Shown here one piece after another: positions 19,099-27,285 of a stretch of DNA of 64,000 bases; within the stretch, counting starts at the first letter, position 1; each line of letters begins with the position of its first letter. Below the pieces are notes generated by a model. It was not told the DNA's origin. It searched no databases and saw only the letters and a list, made by a program, of their open reading frames with translations. This stretch comes from Geminicoccaceae bacterium. Its GTDB lineage: Bacteria; Pseudomonadota; Alphaproteobacteria; Geminicoccales; Geminicoccaceae. Position numbers and translations under genes: made by a program. Location of the stretch: the NCBI GenBank assembly GCA_028285265.1, contig JANQPX010000051.1, forward strand, positions 31,437 to 95,436, given 5' to 3'.

Positions 19099-20757
19099 AT
19101 GCGCGGAAAAATCATGGATACGACGACATGTGCCGAAATACTCTGGGCGAACACGTCGGGCCTGGGCACTGGCCCGGGCAATGAGAAGCTGCTCTCCGAT
19201 GCGCGTATCGCCCTAGCGCGCATCGTCCGACATGACGGTGCGGCAGGCTTCCTGCCTCCAAAGCGGCCGACATCGGAGGAGCTGTCGTCGAAAGCTTGGG
19301 GTGAATGCGTCGAAGCTGCGATCCAGGCTGAAACCTCGACGGGCACGGCACCAACCTATGCTCTCCTGGCGGCAGGGAGCCCTGCCTCGATGCCCCCGAC
19401 CGAGCCCGCGAAAGAGCATGGGCTTCATTGGCCCTATGCCCCGGGAACCAAGCTTGCAACAATCATCGGCCCCTTGAAGAGCACCACCGGTCAGGACGTT
19501 TGGCTCTTCTTGTACAGCGCCATCGACACGAAGGAAGCGCTCGAGAAGGATGGCGACGCCCGGTCCGGCTTTTTCCCAAGGATGGGCGCCCGGTCCGGCA
19601 TTGGCCAAGGTGAGATGGCGCCCCCCACACCACAACGTTCCGGCGCTTGGGCCTGGGTTCTCTTCGTGGCCTCCATCCTCCTGAGCGCTTACGTCGTCAC
19701 CTGGGTTTACGCGGCATCCGAATTCACGCGCGGCGCGGTGAAGGAGGTCTTGGAAAAAGTCACCATCGAAGAGCTCGAGGGAGGAAGTCCAGGATACATC
19801 ATCAAGAAAGCGGGCGTCGAAGTCGGTGAAACTACCCATCCGTGTCTTTTTCAGATCCAATCTCGGCTTGGACAGCCAACCGTGCCGATCGATCCATCTG
19901 CCTGCGACGAAGCTTGGGATGTTATCTGGGCCGCGCAAAATCCCAACAACGACAAGAACAGAAATTGGTGGACGACAGCAAAGACCTGGTTTTGGAAGGG
20001 CACGGATGTCGGTAGCCAGCTGTCTTTGCTCGGACCGCTCCTCATGTCGGGGCTTGCGATCATCCTGATGATTCTTGCAGCAGGCATCGCGCTCAAGAGC
20101 TATTTCCTAGGCGCATTGATCGACGAGCGAAACCGTCTCAGCCTTTCACGCGTGCAGCAGCTTGCCTGGACAGTCGTCCTTCTGGGCGGCATCACCATTC
20201 TCGGGGTCTTCAACATGTCCCTGCTTGCCGGATTTGTGCGCGATCTCGCGCAGATGAACACTCTGCAAGATGCAGCGACAGAGGTTCAGAACTTCTTCCC
20301 GGCGATGGACCTTGCTCTTTGGGCAGCGCTCGGCATCAACTTGCTTGTGAGCCCCTTGTTCAGCAAGCTCATTCTTAATGCGAAGGAGCTAAAGGCAGAT
20401 AGCAACCAGATCCAACCTATCGTTGCGTCTGAAGCGCTCGAGAAACGCGCCGTTCCAGGTAAAGCCGCCTTATCCGATCTCTTCACCAGCGAAGGGGAGG
20501 CCAATGCCGGGCAGGTTGACGTCAGCCGATTGCAGCATCTCGTCATTACCGGCTTGCTGCTCAGCGGCTACGTCCTGCTCTTGGTCGAGTATGTGCGTGC
20601 GATCGATGTGACGTCGGTCCTGATCTCCGCCCTCACTGGTGCGCCGGTTTTCGCAGCCATGCCGCCTATCGATGGAACATTTATAAGCTTACTAGTGCTC
20701 AGCCATGCCGGCTACCTCGCCTTCAAAGCCATGCCTTCGGGAACGAACGTCAATTAG
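19099..20757 (+). CDS. Multi-pass membrane protein with NRLSLSRVQ motif
   Basis: The product is 552 aa, or 547 if translation starts at the ATG at 19114; both ribosome sites are weak. The soluble N-terminal part of about 185 residues has a possible ligand or enzyme-like segment (GTKLATIIGPLKSTTGQDVW). Some six hydrophobic segments follow: about residues 188-210, 315-337, 350-375, 395-412, 475-497 and 520-540. The motif ERNRLSLSRVQQLAWTVVL before the third segment, and the ending LLVLSHAGYLAFKAMP, belong to a recurrent bacterial membrane family that I recognise by pattern but that has no known function. The gene is divergent from the sheath gene and just upstream of an insertion sequence. Confidence 0.6.
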   Translation: MRGKIMDTTTCAEILWANTSGLGTGPGNEKLLSDARIALARIVRHDGAAGFLPPKRPTSEELSSKAWGECVEAAIQAETSTGTAPTYALLAAGSPASMPPTEPAKEHGLHWPYAPGTKLATIIGPLKSTTGQDVWLFLYSAIDTKEALEKDGDARSGFFPRMGARSGIGQGEMAPPTPQRSGAWAWVLFVASILLSAYVVTWVYAASEFTRGAVKEVLEKVTIEELEGGSPGYIIKKAGVEVGETTHPCLFQIQSRLGQPTVPIDPSACDEAWDVIWAAQNPNNDKNRNWWTTAKTWFWKGTDVGSQLSLLGPLLMSGLAIILMILAAGIALKSYFLGALIDERNRLSLSRVQQLAWTVVLLGGITILGVFNMSLLAGFVRDLAQMNTLQDAATEVQNFFPAMDLALWAALGINLLVSPLFSKLILNAKELKADSNQIQPIVASEALEKRAVPGKAALSDLFTSEGEANAGQVDVSRLQHLVITGLLLSGYVLLLVEYVRAIDVTSVLISALTGAPVFAAMPPIDGTFISLLVLSHAGYLAFKAMPSGTNVN

Positions 20758-20823
20758 ATTAAGGTTGAGTGAGGTGGTCCGGGTTGTGATGCTAGACCTT
20801 ATGTTCTTGGCCTGAGCTGAGGC

Positions 20824-20898
20824 GCCCGTCTCCAGTATGCAGTGATCGAGGGTTGCGCCAGATAGTCTGGCACCGAGCCTCATGCATAGGAGACGGGC
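20824..20898 (+). repeat. Inverted repeat upstream of IS110 transposase, possible bridge-RNA region
   Basis: GCCCGTCTCC at 20824-20833 is matched exactly by its complement GGAGACGGGC at 20889-20898. Inside lies a second hairpin, GCCAGATAGTCTGGC. The nested structure sits in the non-coding end just before the transposase start at 20902. In the IS110 group this is where the bridge RNA that guides insertion is encoded. The repeats are visible in the sequence; the RNA role is inference from the family. Confidence 0.35.
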
Positions 20899-20901
20899 AA
20901 G

Positions 20902-22015
20902 ATGGATTATAGCACATTCGTGGGGCTGGACGTTCACAAGAAGAGCATGTCTGTGGCGCTGGCGGAAGCTGGGCGGGCCAGCGAGGTGCGTTTTCATGGG
21001 GAGATCTCAAATACGCCAGATGCGATGCGACGCCTGGTCGAGAAGCTGGAGCGGCCGGGTCGGCGGCTTCACTTCTGCTACGAGGCCGGCCCTTGCGGTA
21101 TGGCCTGCATCGGCTGCTGCGTGGACTGGGCCAGGATTGCATCGTGGTCGCGCCGTCGCTGATCCCGAGCCGGCCCGGTGACCGGGTGAAGACCAACCGC
21201 CGCGATGCGGTGGCGCTGGCCAAGCTACATCGGGCCGGTGAGTTGACAGAGGTGTGGGGCCGGACGATGCGCACGAAGCGATGCGCGATCTGGTGCGCGC
21301 CCGCGCCACGGCGCGCCGGGTGCTCGGCAAGGCCCGCCAACACCTCCAGGGTTTCCTGCTGCGCCATGGTCGGGTCTAAACTGGCAAGCGCGGCTGGACC
21401 CAAGCTTATCGTCGGTGGCTGACCACGGTCCGCTTCGACCATCCCGCCCAGCAGATCGTGCTGCAGGATTACATCCATGCTGTCGATGACGGCGAGGCCA
21501 GGCTGGCGCGTCTAGAACAGCAGATCGAAGAGCTCCTACCCAGCTGGTCGATGACGCCGGTGGTCGAAGCGGTACAAGCCATGCGAGGCGTCGGTTTGGC
21601 CGTGGCGGTGACCGTCGTGGCCGAGGTCGGCGACTTCTCGCGCTTCGCCAATCCCCGCCAGCTGATGGCCTATCTCGGCCTGGTGCCGTCGGAACATTCA
21701 AGCGGCCAAAGCGTCCGCCGCGGCGGTATCACCAAGGCCGGCAACGCTCTCGCCCGCCGCGTCCTGATCGAAGGCGCTTGGACCTACCGCATGCAGGCAC
21801 GGGTCAGCTGAAAGCTGCTTGATCGCATTGAGCATCTACCCAAGGAGGTGCGCGACATTGCCTGGCGAGCCCAACTGCGCTTGTGCAACCGCTATCGCCG
21901 CCTGGTCGCCGCCGGCAAGCCCAAGGTGGTCGTGACCACCGCGATCGCCCGTGAGATGGTCGGCTTCATCTGGGCGATCGCATCCATGGTGCAGCCGAGA
22001 CCGGCCTCAAGCTGA
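20902..22015 (+). pseudogene. IS110-family transposase, inactivated
   Basis: The reading begins MDYSTFVGLDVHKKSMSVAL, containing the first aspartate of the DEDD RuvC-like site, and continues to HFCYEAGPCG. It then jumps frame near 21095 into a segment containing DRVKTNRRDAVALAKLHRAG, and again near 21260. An in-frame TAA interrupts it near 21378 and a TGA near 21809. The later part keeps the transposase-IS116/110/902 domain with the serine region (GLVPSEHSSGQSVRRGGITK, then AGN) and ends with VVVTTAIAREMVGFIWAIA. At least four lesions are present, so the element is not autonomous. The start follows GGAGACGGGCAAG. Confidence 0.85.
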
Positions 22016-22726
22016 CGTTCGACATCACGAAAACAGGAGACCGTTCGACAACGACAAATCCCGGTACGCCTGACGGACGGCAGGGCACGGTGGGGGAACC
22101 CTCGTTACCTGTTATGAGCCGACCTTGGTCGATGCTCGCCTCTAGACAGAGGCAGCCCCGAGACGAAACCGCGGTCATGCGGTAGCCAACCCGCGCATGA
22201 GAGCTTGCTCAACCGTCGTCTCGAAGCCCTGTCGTTCGCCAGGCGTATCATCATCAACACCATACTTCAGCGCAGCTGGAGACGATCGACGTGCCATGAG
22301 GGCTTGATTGTGAACATGAGAGCAGACTGTTGGACTTATGACGTGGAATTTGCGAACCACAAACCTACTCAGACGGTTGTTCGTAGCGGAGCGCCATCGT
22401 TTGATGTTCGGCACCGTGATCTGGACTATATTTCTTCTCGCACAGTTCCGTTGCTGGAAGGTGTCAGCAATATGATCAACGGTGCGAGTTCTGGCTTAGA
22501 AAAAGGATCAACCTTGCATATCAGAAAAACTCTGGATCGAAGCAACTTTTGCATCCATTCGATCTTGAGAAAAATATCAAGGATAAAGAAGCGTCGATCC
22601 GCCAAAGTGTGCCCAACGATCAGACCAAGTTTCCCGTATTAACCCATCTACATGATGAAGATGCCGGTACGACTAGCTTCAATCTTCACTTTTGAAAATT
22701 TGCCCTACTTCTACTAAGCTTGAGGT
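22016..22726. other. Non-coding stretch between IS110 remnant and transfer module
   Basis: The first 180 bp are probably the right flank of the IS110 element. The remainder (22.2-22.7 kb) is lower in GC and has one plus-strand frame (22205-22642) whose composition and lack of a ribosome site do not support a gene. No RNA gene or repeat is recognised. Confidence 0.45.
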
Positions 22727-23548
22727 TTAAGGCAGGAGCGCAGCTTGTACATGCATCCAGTCAAAATTTCTGGTACGCCCGAGGCTAACCCAGCCCTCCT
22801 CTTCCCAGAGCTGCCACCATGTGTTGTATGCAGGCTTGGCGAAGGCAGCTTGGTCGCGTCCCCAAGTCAACCGGTTGCGGGCTGGGTCATAGTCGACGGC
22901 GATCGCCCAGGCATGGGTTGACCAAGAGGTGCCGCCACGTTTCCTCCGTTTGTTGTAACAACCTCCCCAATGGTCCAGTCTGAGTTCGGAAATTCGATCC
23001 TGTCCATAGTGGTCGAGGACGCGGGTTAGCACTCGCAGCAGGCTATCGTGAACCTTCTCGTGACAAACAAAGGAGCCGATCCGTTCTGAGAGATTCCAGG
23101 CGATCTTGTGGGTATAGGGCAGTGCAATCCGAGTCTGATTTGTTCCCACGTCGCCATAGAAAGTCCTCAGGTCGGCTTCACGCTCGATCGGCCAATCATT
23201 GGGATTGGCAGTCGCCGGTTGTTGATCTCTCCAGGGCGGTGGCAACTGGCCGTGAATTTCAAGGTAGACGAGCGATTCATAAGCGAAGTCGGTTTGTGGC
23301 CCCCAGAATCCATCGATTGGCCCAGTATCAATCCTGGCATCGACGCAGAGCAACTGAATATAGGCAACGAGCTTTCTTTTTTTTGACCAGTTGTCCCAGC
23401 CCGTCGGCAGCTGGCTAACCCTCGCCGTCAGCGCTCTGTCAACCGCAGCTTCGGTTCGCGATCCATGATCGCCATCGACCGGGCCTGGATCAAAGCCTCC
23501 ATCACTTAGATGCCGCTGAGCAAGTTTGACCTGGCTCTTGGTGGTCAT
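22727..23548 (-). CDS. Peptidoglycan-binding M15-type peptidase
   Basis: The protein is 273 aa without a signal peptide. The N-terminal part has two peptidoglycan-binding-like repeats (LSDGGFDPGPVDGDHGSRTE around residues 15-33, and ARIDTGPIDGFWGPQTDFAY around 72-91). The C-terminal part has the M15/VanY-like zinc pattern: the sequence STHAWAIAVDYD gives the H-x6-D pair, and FDWMHVQA near the end supplies the last histidine. It probably cleaves peptidoglycan cross-links, like phage endolysins of this class. Its position at the end of the TraF/anti-sigma block suggests local wall opening for the transfer machine, though a role with the injection system is also possible. The ATG is at 23548. 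Confidence 0.72.
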   Translation of the reverse strand: MTTKSQVKLAQRHLSDGGFDPGPVDGDHGSRTEAAVDRALTARVSQLPTGWDNWSKKRKLVAYIQLLCVDARIDTGPIDGFWGPQTDFAYESLVYLEIHGQLPPPWRDQQPATANPNDWPIEREADLRTFYGDVGTNQTRIALPYTHKIAWNLSERIGSFVCHEKVHDSLLRVLTRVLDHYGQDRISELRLDHWGGCYNKRRKRGGTSWSTHAWAIAVDYDPARNRLTWGRDQAAFAKPAYNTWWQLWEEEGWVSLGRTRNFDWMHVQAALLP

Positions 23549-23587
23549 CGAGGCCTCCTATTGAATTCAGCACAGAACATCGGCGCG

Positions 23588-24106
23588 TCAGTCGGCAAAT
23601 TGGCGAAGAGAGTTCTTGAACGCTTGGTAACTATCCAGATACCGCCGATAGGAGGCGAGATCACGATACGTGACGCCGATAACCCAGCGGATCGAGCCAT
23701 CCTGCTCCCGGACATCCTGATAGCTTCGTGTATAGCTGGAATCCTTAGCCTCGATTGTGAAATGCTTCACAGCCCGATTCCGACCCTCCGATGTCTCCTC
23801 GGCAACGGTCGTCTCAATGGCCTGATCGAGAACGATATCTTCAGCCGTACAATACCATTGTGCCGAGCAGACGTAGAAACTGACCGCACCGTCCGGTGAG
23901 GTAAACGTCGCGCTATCATACTTCTCTGGATCGTCATCACTTTTCATAGACCCTTTGGCCATGAAATTTGCGGGGTAATCGATCTCAAACCACATGCCCT
24001 CAAATGTAAGCGTGCCATCTTCCGACGTGTCCGCAATGGAGCATCCAGCGGCGCTAATGATCATGCAATAAGTCAGTGGACAACGAACGAAATGGCTCAG
24101 CTTCAT
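23588..24106 (-). CDS. Predicted lipoprotein of unknown function
   Basis: This 172-aa protein has a lipoprotein signal: a short positive start (MKLSHFVRCPLTYCMII) and the lipobox SAAGC at about residues 18-22, then SIADTSEDG. The mature part is beta-rich with aromatic residues (TFEGMWFEIDYPANFMAKG; VSFYVCSAQWYCTAEDIVLD), two cysteines and a C-terminal helix (YLDSYQAFKNSLRQF). The pattern resembles small periplasmic proteins that start with a fold like FEY..P..F. It is encoded between the peptidase and the TraF-like gene and may be a periplasmic accessory of the transfer element. No catalytic motif is visible. Confidence 0.6.
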   Translation of the reverse strand: MKLSHFVRCPLTYCMIISAAGCSIADTSEDGTLTFEGMWFEIDYPANFMAKGSMKSDDDPEKYDSATFTSPDGAVSFYVCSAQWYCTAEDIVLDQAIETTVAEETSEGRNRAVKHFTIEAKDSSYTRSYQDVREQDGSIRWVIGVTYRDLASYRRYLDSYQAFKNSLRQFAD

Positions 24107-24214
24107 AGATCAATTCCGAGTCAAACAGGCCTGCATGACGGCGCTTGACATGATAAATGACTTTCAGTTCTCTCGCCATGGAGGGGTCGATTCTTTCGGA
24201 CAAGGAGAGAAACC

Positions 24215-24724
24215 TCAGTAAAGTGGCAGGTAGGTCGCCAGGATTTCAACGCTCTGCACCGGCCCGAAGTATCGGCTATCGAAGCTGTTCGGCACATGGT
24301 CTGAAAGCATGAAGTATTCCTGATCGCCGAGCCGGCGGCACTCGGTCCACATGGGCAGAGCACGCCCGTCTTGATCGACGGCCATCGTCTCGGCACGCCA
24401 AACACCGTTGATGGTGAGGCCATGGCTCATGCTATTGCAGACATGATCCCCAGGACCGGCTGCGATCGGCTTCATGAATAGGAAATCCGCGGGCAGTTCT
24501 TGGCCGCGTAGACGCTGAAACCGCCTTGCGACATCCGGCATGGGGAAGGCGACGATCGTTCCGACCTCAATCGCATTGATGGTCCTGATGTAGGGAACTT
24601 CCGGCAAGCTCGGGCTGATCGGGTAGAGAATGATCGGTGCTGCCAGCAGCGTTGATCCGGCAAACGCTGCAGTCAAGGCAACGACCGCGATCGCCATGCC
24701 TGGCTGCTTACGCGTCACTGCCAT
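24215..24724 (-). CDS. traF: TraF-like S26 signal peptidase
   Basis: This 169-aa protein has an N-terminal membrane segment (MAIAVVALTAAFAGSTLLA). The serine region YPISPSLPEVPYIR corresponds to the NxSxSxPxGxYR box of TraF/LepB peptidases, followed by RVK-like FLFMKPIAAGPGD with the catalytic lysine. The C-terminal box SFDSRYFGPV completes the fold. In RP4-type systems TraF processes the TrbC pilin. A TrbC homologue is encoded at 56.4 kb, so the same role is likely. The ATG start at 24724 overlaps the end of the anti-sigma gene by 17 bp. The gene is separated from the trb operon by more than 20 kb. Confidence 0.85.
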   Translation of the reverse strand: MAVTRKQPGMAIAVVALTAAFAGSTLLAAPIILYPISPSLPEVPYIRTINAIEVGTIVAFPMPDVARRFQRLRGQELPADFLFMKPIAAGPGDHVCNSMSHGLTINGVWRAETMAVDQDGRALPMWTECRRLGDQEYFMLSDHVPNSFDSRYFGPVQSVEILATYLPLY

Positions 24725-26597
24725 AGGTCAGCTGAAGCTGAATGGCGAGTGGTGTGAGCTGACGGCGGTCTGCCCATCCGACCATGACATATTGCCATCC
24801 GCCCTTGAGCCAATAGGCGATCTTGAGATCGTCGTCTCGACCCTCCGAGACCGGGATCTGCTGGCCTTCCGGACCGCGTGTAAAACAAAAGCCGGTCAAT
24901 CGGCCTTGCTCGTCGTGATAGGCGATCTGTCCCGTTGGAACGCCGTTCACAAAGAAGATCCGACCGCCAACGAACGTCAGGCCGTCGAGTTCGGGAATAG
25001 AGAAGGACCGGCCGAATGTATTTCTGAACCATTTGGTGAGCATCTGCTGATCGCGCTCTGCCTTCGCCGAAACCTCGACCTCACGCATGCTACCGGCATA
25101 GCCGCGGTGGTAGCCGAGGACCTGGGCGATCCAGCTGTTCTGCTTGCGCAGGTCATCGGTCTCTGCAAGGAGGAGATCATTGGTCTGATTGAGCCTGGCA
25201 ACGCGAAGGTTCAGACTGTCGACGGTCTCGCGGGCATCTGTGAGGTCTTCTTCAAGCGCTGTGACGCGTTGTCGAGTCAGTTCGCGTTCGGCGACGACAC
25301 GAGCTTGGGCCGTGTCACGTGCGAGCGTCACCCTAGCCAGATCATCGCGAAGGGTAGCCAGCTCTGTCTCCAGTATAGCGGCTTTGGATTTTGCGCCGTC
25401 GCGTGCCGTCGTCACGCTCGCGAGTTCGGTTTCGACGTCGGCCAGCTGATCGGTAAGGTCGTCTCGTGCGGCCGTCACTGTGCCAAGGCTATCTTGCAGC
25501 GACGTCAGCTGACGCGTCAGCGCGTCACGCTCGGTGACAGCTTGTTCCTTGAGTTGACGCATGTCGTCATCTAGTGACGCGATCCGATCTTTCAGGTTGT
25601 CGCGTTCCACCTGCAGGGCGTCTGCTCTGCCTGCTGCCATGGTGAGTCGCTCGGAAAGATCTTTCTCGCTTTCGCTTAGCTGTCCAATCGTTGCCTCGGC
25701 ATCGGCCAGTTGCGTCGCTGCCTCGTCGCGTGCTCCTGCAGCTTCGCTAAGGTCCGCTTCAAGCGCCGCAAGCTGGCGCGTCAACGCCGCCCGGTCAGCG
25801 ACGTGCTCGTCAGCCGTTTGACGCGCCTGTGTCTCAAGTGAAGCGATCTCAGTTTCCAACTTGTCGCGTTCAGCTCGCAACGCATCAGCCTGATCGGTCG
25901 TTGTCGTTAGTTCCGCTGCGAGATTGGCTTGATCCGCGGTCAATCGGTCGATGGCGGTGTCGGCATCTGAAAGTCTGGTCACGATCTGGTCACGCGTCAC
26001 CGTCACGTCGTCAAGCCGTGTCTCGAGATCCGCGACCTGACGCGTCAGCGCGTCACGTTCGGTGACGCGTTCCTCTGTAATCCGTCGGATTTCGGCGTCC
26101 CGTGACGCGATCTCCTGCTCACGCTGACGGTCGATCCTGCTGTCGTAAAGATACGCGCCGATGCCAACGGCAAGCAGGGCAGCGACTGATGCCGCCATCA
26201 ATCCCCATGTCGGCTGCGTGGCGACACTTCGTGGCGACGGCTTGGGTCTGAAGGGGACGATGTCAGACTCGGCGCCGTCGCGGGGAGGCTTGCGAGGGGT
26301 TTCAGCAGGAGCGAAGAGATCGGCCAATGCTTGATCGGCCTTCGGATCTGCCGGCACGTCCAGTGCTTCATAGGCTGGCAACAGGTGCTCATCAACGGCC
26401 TTCGCCGCTCTAACGTCTTCGGCAATGTGGTCTGCGACGGCAGGATGCTCTGCCATGACGCGCTCGATCTCAGCGGTGACGTCAACGTCGAGCGTGTCGT
26501 CGACATAGCGTACGATCAGATCATCGATCGCCATTTCCATCTCGGGATCGAGCTTGTTCTCGACATAGGCAACGAGCTTGGTGGCGAGATCCTGCAT
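24708..26597 (-). CDS. Transmembrane anti-sigma factor with long periplasmic coiled coil
   Basis: The protein is 629 aa. The N-terminal 110 residues are acidic and helical with the LDVDVTAEIERVMAEHPAVADHI pattern of sigma-binding anti-sigma domains. A membrane helix lies at about 131-150 (WGLMAASVAALLAVGIGAYL). Residues about 155-480 are a charged coiled coil with three near-identical 88-residue units starting at about 180, 268 and 356 (ERDALTRQ, DRAALTRQ, ERDALTRQ). The C-terminal domain (LDGLTFVGGRIFFVNGVPTG ... LKIAYWLKGGWQYVMVGWAD) resembles the sensing domain of RsiW/ChrR-like transmembrane anti-sigmas. The ATG overlaps the sigma stop by 1 nt, so the pair is coupled. It probably holds the sigma factor until an envelope signal arrives. 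Confidence 0.75.
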   Translation of the reverse strand: MQDLATKLVAYVENKLDPEMEMAIDDLIVRYVDDTLDVDVTAEIERVMAEHPAVADHIAEDVRAAKAVDEHLLPAYEALDVPADPKADQALADLFAPAETPRKPPRDGAESDIVPFRPKPSPRSVATQPTWGLMAASVAALLAVGIGAYLYDSRIDRQREQEIASRDAEIRRITEERVTERDALTRQVADLETRLDDVTVTRDQIVTRLSDADTAIDRLTADQANLAAELTTTTDQADALRAERDKLETEIASLETQARQTADEHVADRAALTRQLAALEADLSEAAGARDEAATQLADAEATIGQLSESEKDLSERLTMAAGRADALQVERDNLKDRIASLDDDMRQLKEQAVTERDALTRQLTSLQDSLGTVTAARDDLTDQLADVETELASVTTARDGAKSKAAILETELATLRDDLARVTLARDTAQARVVAERELTRQRVTALEEDLTDARETVDSLNLRVARLNQTNDLLLAETDDLRKQNSWIAQVLGYHRGYAGSMREVEVSAKAERDQQMLTKWFRNTFGRSFSIPELDGLTFVGGRIFFVNGVPTGQIAYHDEQGRLTGFCFTRGPEGQQIPVSEGRDDDLKIAYWLKGGWQYVMVGWADRRQLTPLAIQLQLTYGSDA

Positions 26598-27130
26598 CAG
26601 GTCGCCGCCTCGTCTTGCTGCCGCAACTCGTCGAGCAGCTCCTGATAGCGACGCTTGGCTCGCTTCAGCCGACTTGTCACTGTGCCTTCGCGAACACCCA
26701 ACATCTCGGCGGCCTCGCCATAGGTGAACCCCTCGATGCTGATCAGCATCAGCACCTCCCGGTGCTCGGATGACAGCCTTGCCATGAGGCTCTCGAAAGC
26801 CAGGCTTTCGACCATCGCCTGCGTGCTGTTTGTTGCGTCTTCATCTTCGATCGATGCCCAAGCGTCATCATCAAAGGTAATGGCTCGGCTTTCCCGCAGG
26901 CGTCTCTTTTCGGCTCGATACTCGTTGAAGAGGATTCTGTGGGACCATTTTCGAAAGGCGAAACCCTTCCATTGACGCGCGTTCCGTAGGACAAGTTCAT
27001 TGGTCCTCTGCAGAAGATCGAGGGCGTCCAGTGTCGTGCCGCGTACGAGGAAGAACGCAGCCTTTCTGAGATAGGTTTGATGCTCGACGAGAAGGCGCTC
27101 CAACTCGTCCCTGTTGTCGTCGGTCGGCAC
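26597..27130 (-). CDS. ECF-type RNA polymerase sigma factor
   Basis: The 177-aa protein has sigma region 2 at about residues 10-80 (LLQRTNELVLRNARQWKGFA, then FRKWSHRILFNEYRAEKRRL) and region 4 at about 115-168 (LSSEHREVLMLISIEGFTYG, EAAEMLGVREGTVTSRLKRA). The length fits the ECF class. Translation likely begins at the GTG at 27130 with AAAGG upstream. The gene is directly followed by its transmembrane anti-sigma. Five copies of a two-block promoter-like motif in the transfer module are the obvious candidate targets, but its own upstream region (27131-27285) lacks that motif, so it may not autoregulate through it. Confidence 0.9.
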   Translation of the reverse strand: MPTDDNRDELERLLVEHQTYLRKAAFFLVRGTTLDALDLLQRTNELVLRNARQWKGFAFRKWSHRILFNEYRAEKRRLRESRAITFDDDAWASIEDEDATNSTQAMVESLAFESLMARLSSEHREVLMLISIEGFTYGEAAEMLGVREGTVTSRLKRAKRRYQELLDELRQQDEAAT

Positions 27131-27285
27131 TGCCTTTCGACCAATCCATAGCGTTGACCTTCAAAGTACAAGAACAACAAGGCCAATCTCCCGGGTCCAG
27201 GCGCGTTGACGTGGATGTCTCGATGAAAACCAATGCGGCATACTCTCGTATATGTGGGCATTCATTCGCCGTTGTTCGGTTGTCA

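Larger units (their letters stand above)
20760..22200 (+). mobile_element. IS110-family insertion sequence, decayed (ends approximate)
   Basis: The core is a broken IS110-type transposase at 20902-22015. About 140 bp of non-coding sequence lies before it and about 180 bp after it. Both flanks are rich in short hairpins, and the downstream one (CCTCTAGACAGAGG around 22140) resembles the non-coding ends of such elements. IS110 elements lack flanking terminal inverted repeats and target duplications, so the exact ends cannot be set by eye. The element lies between the membrane protein gene and the transfer module. Confidence 0.6.

Noticed and set aside
22205..22642. Plus-strand frame of 145 codons after the IS110 remnant
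   Set aside because: No ribosome site and an amino-acid pattern typical of chance frames; no domain seen.
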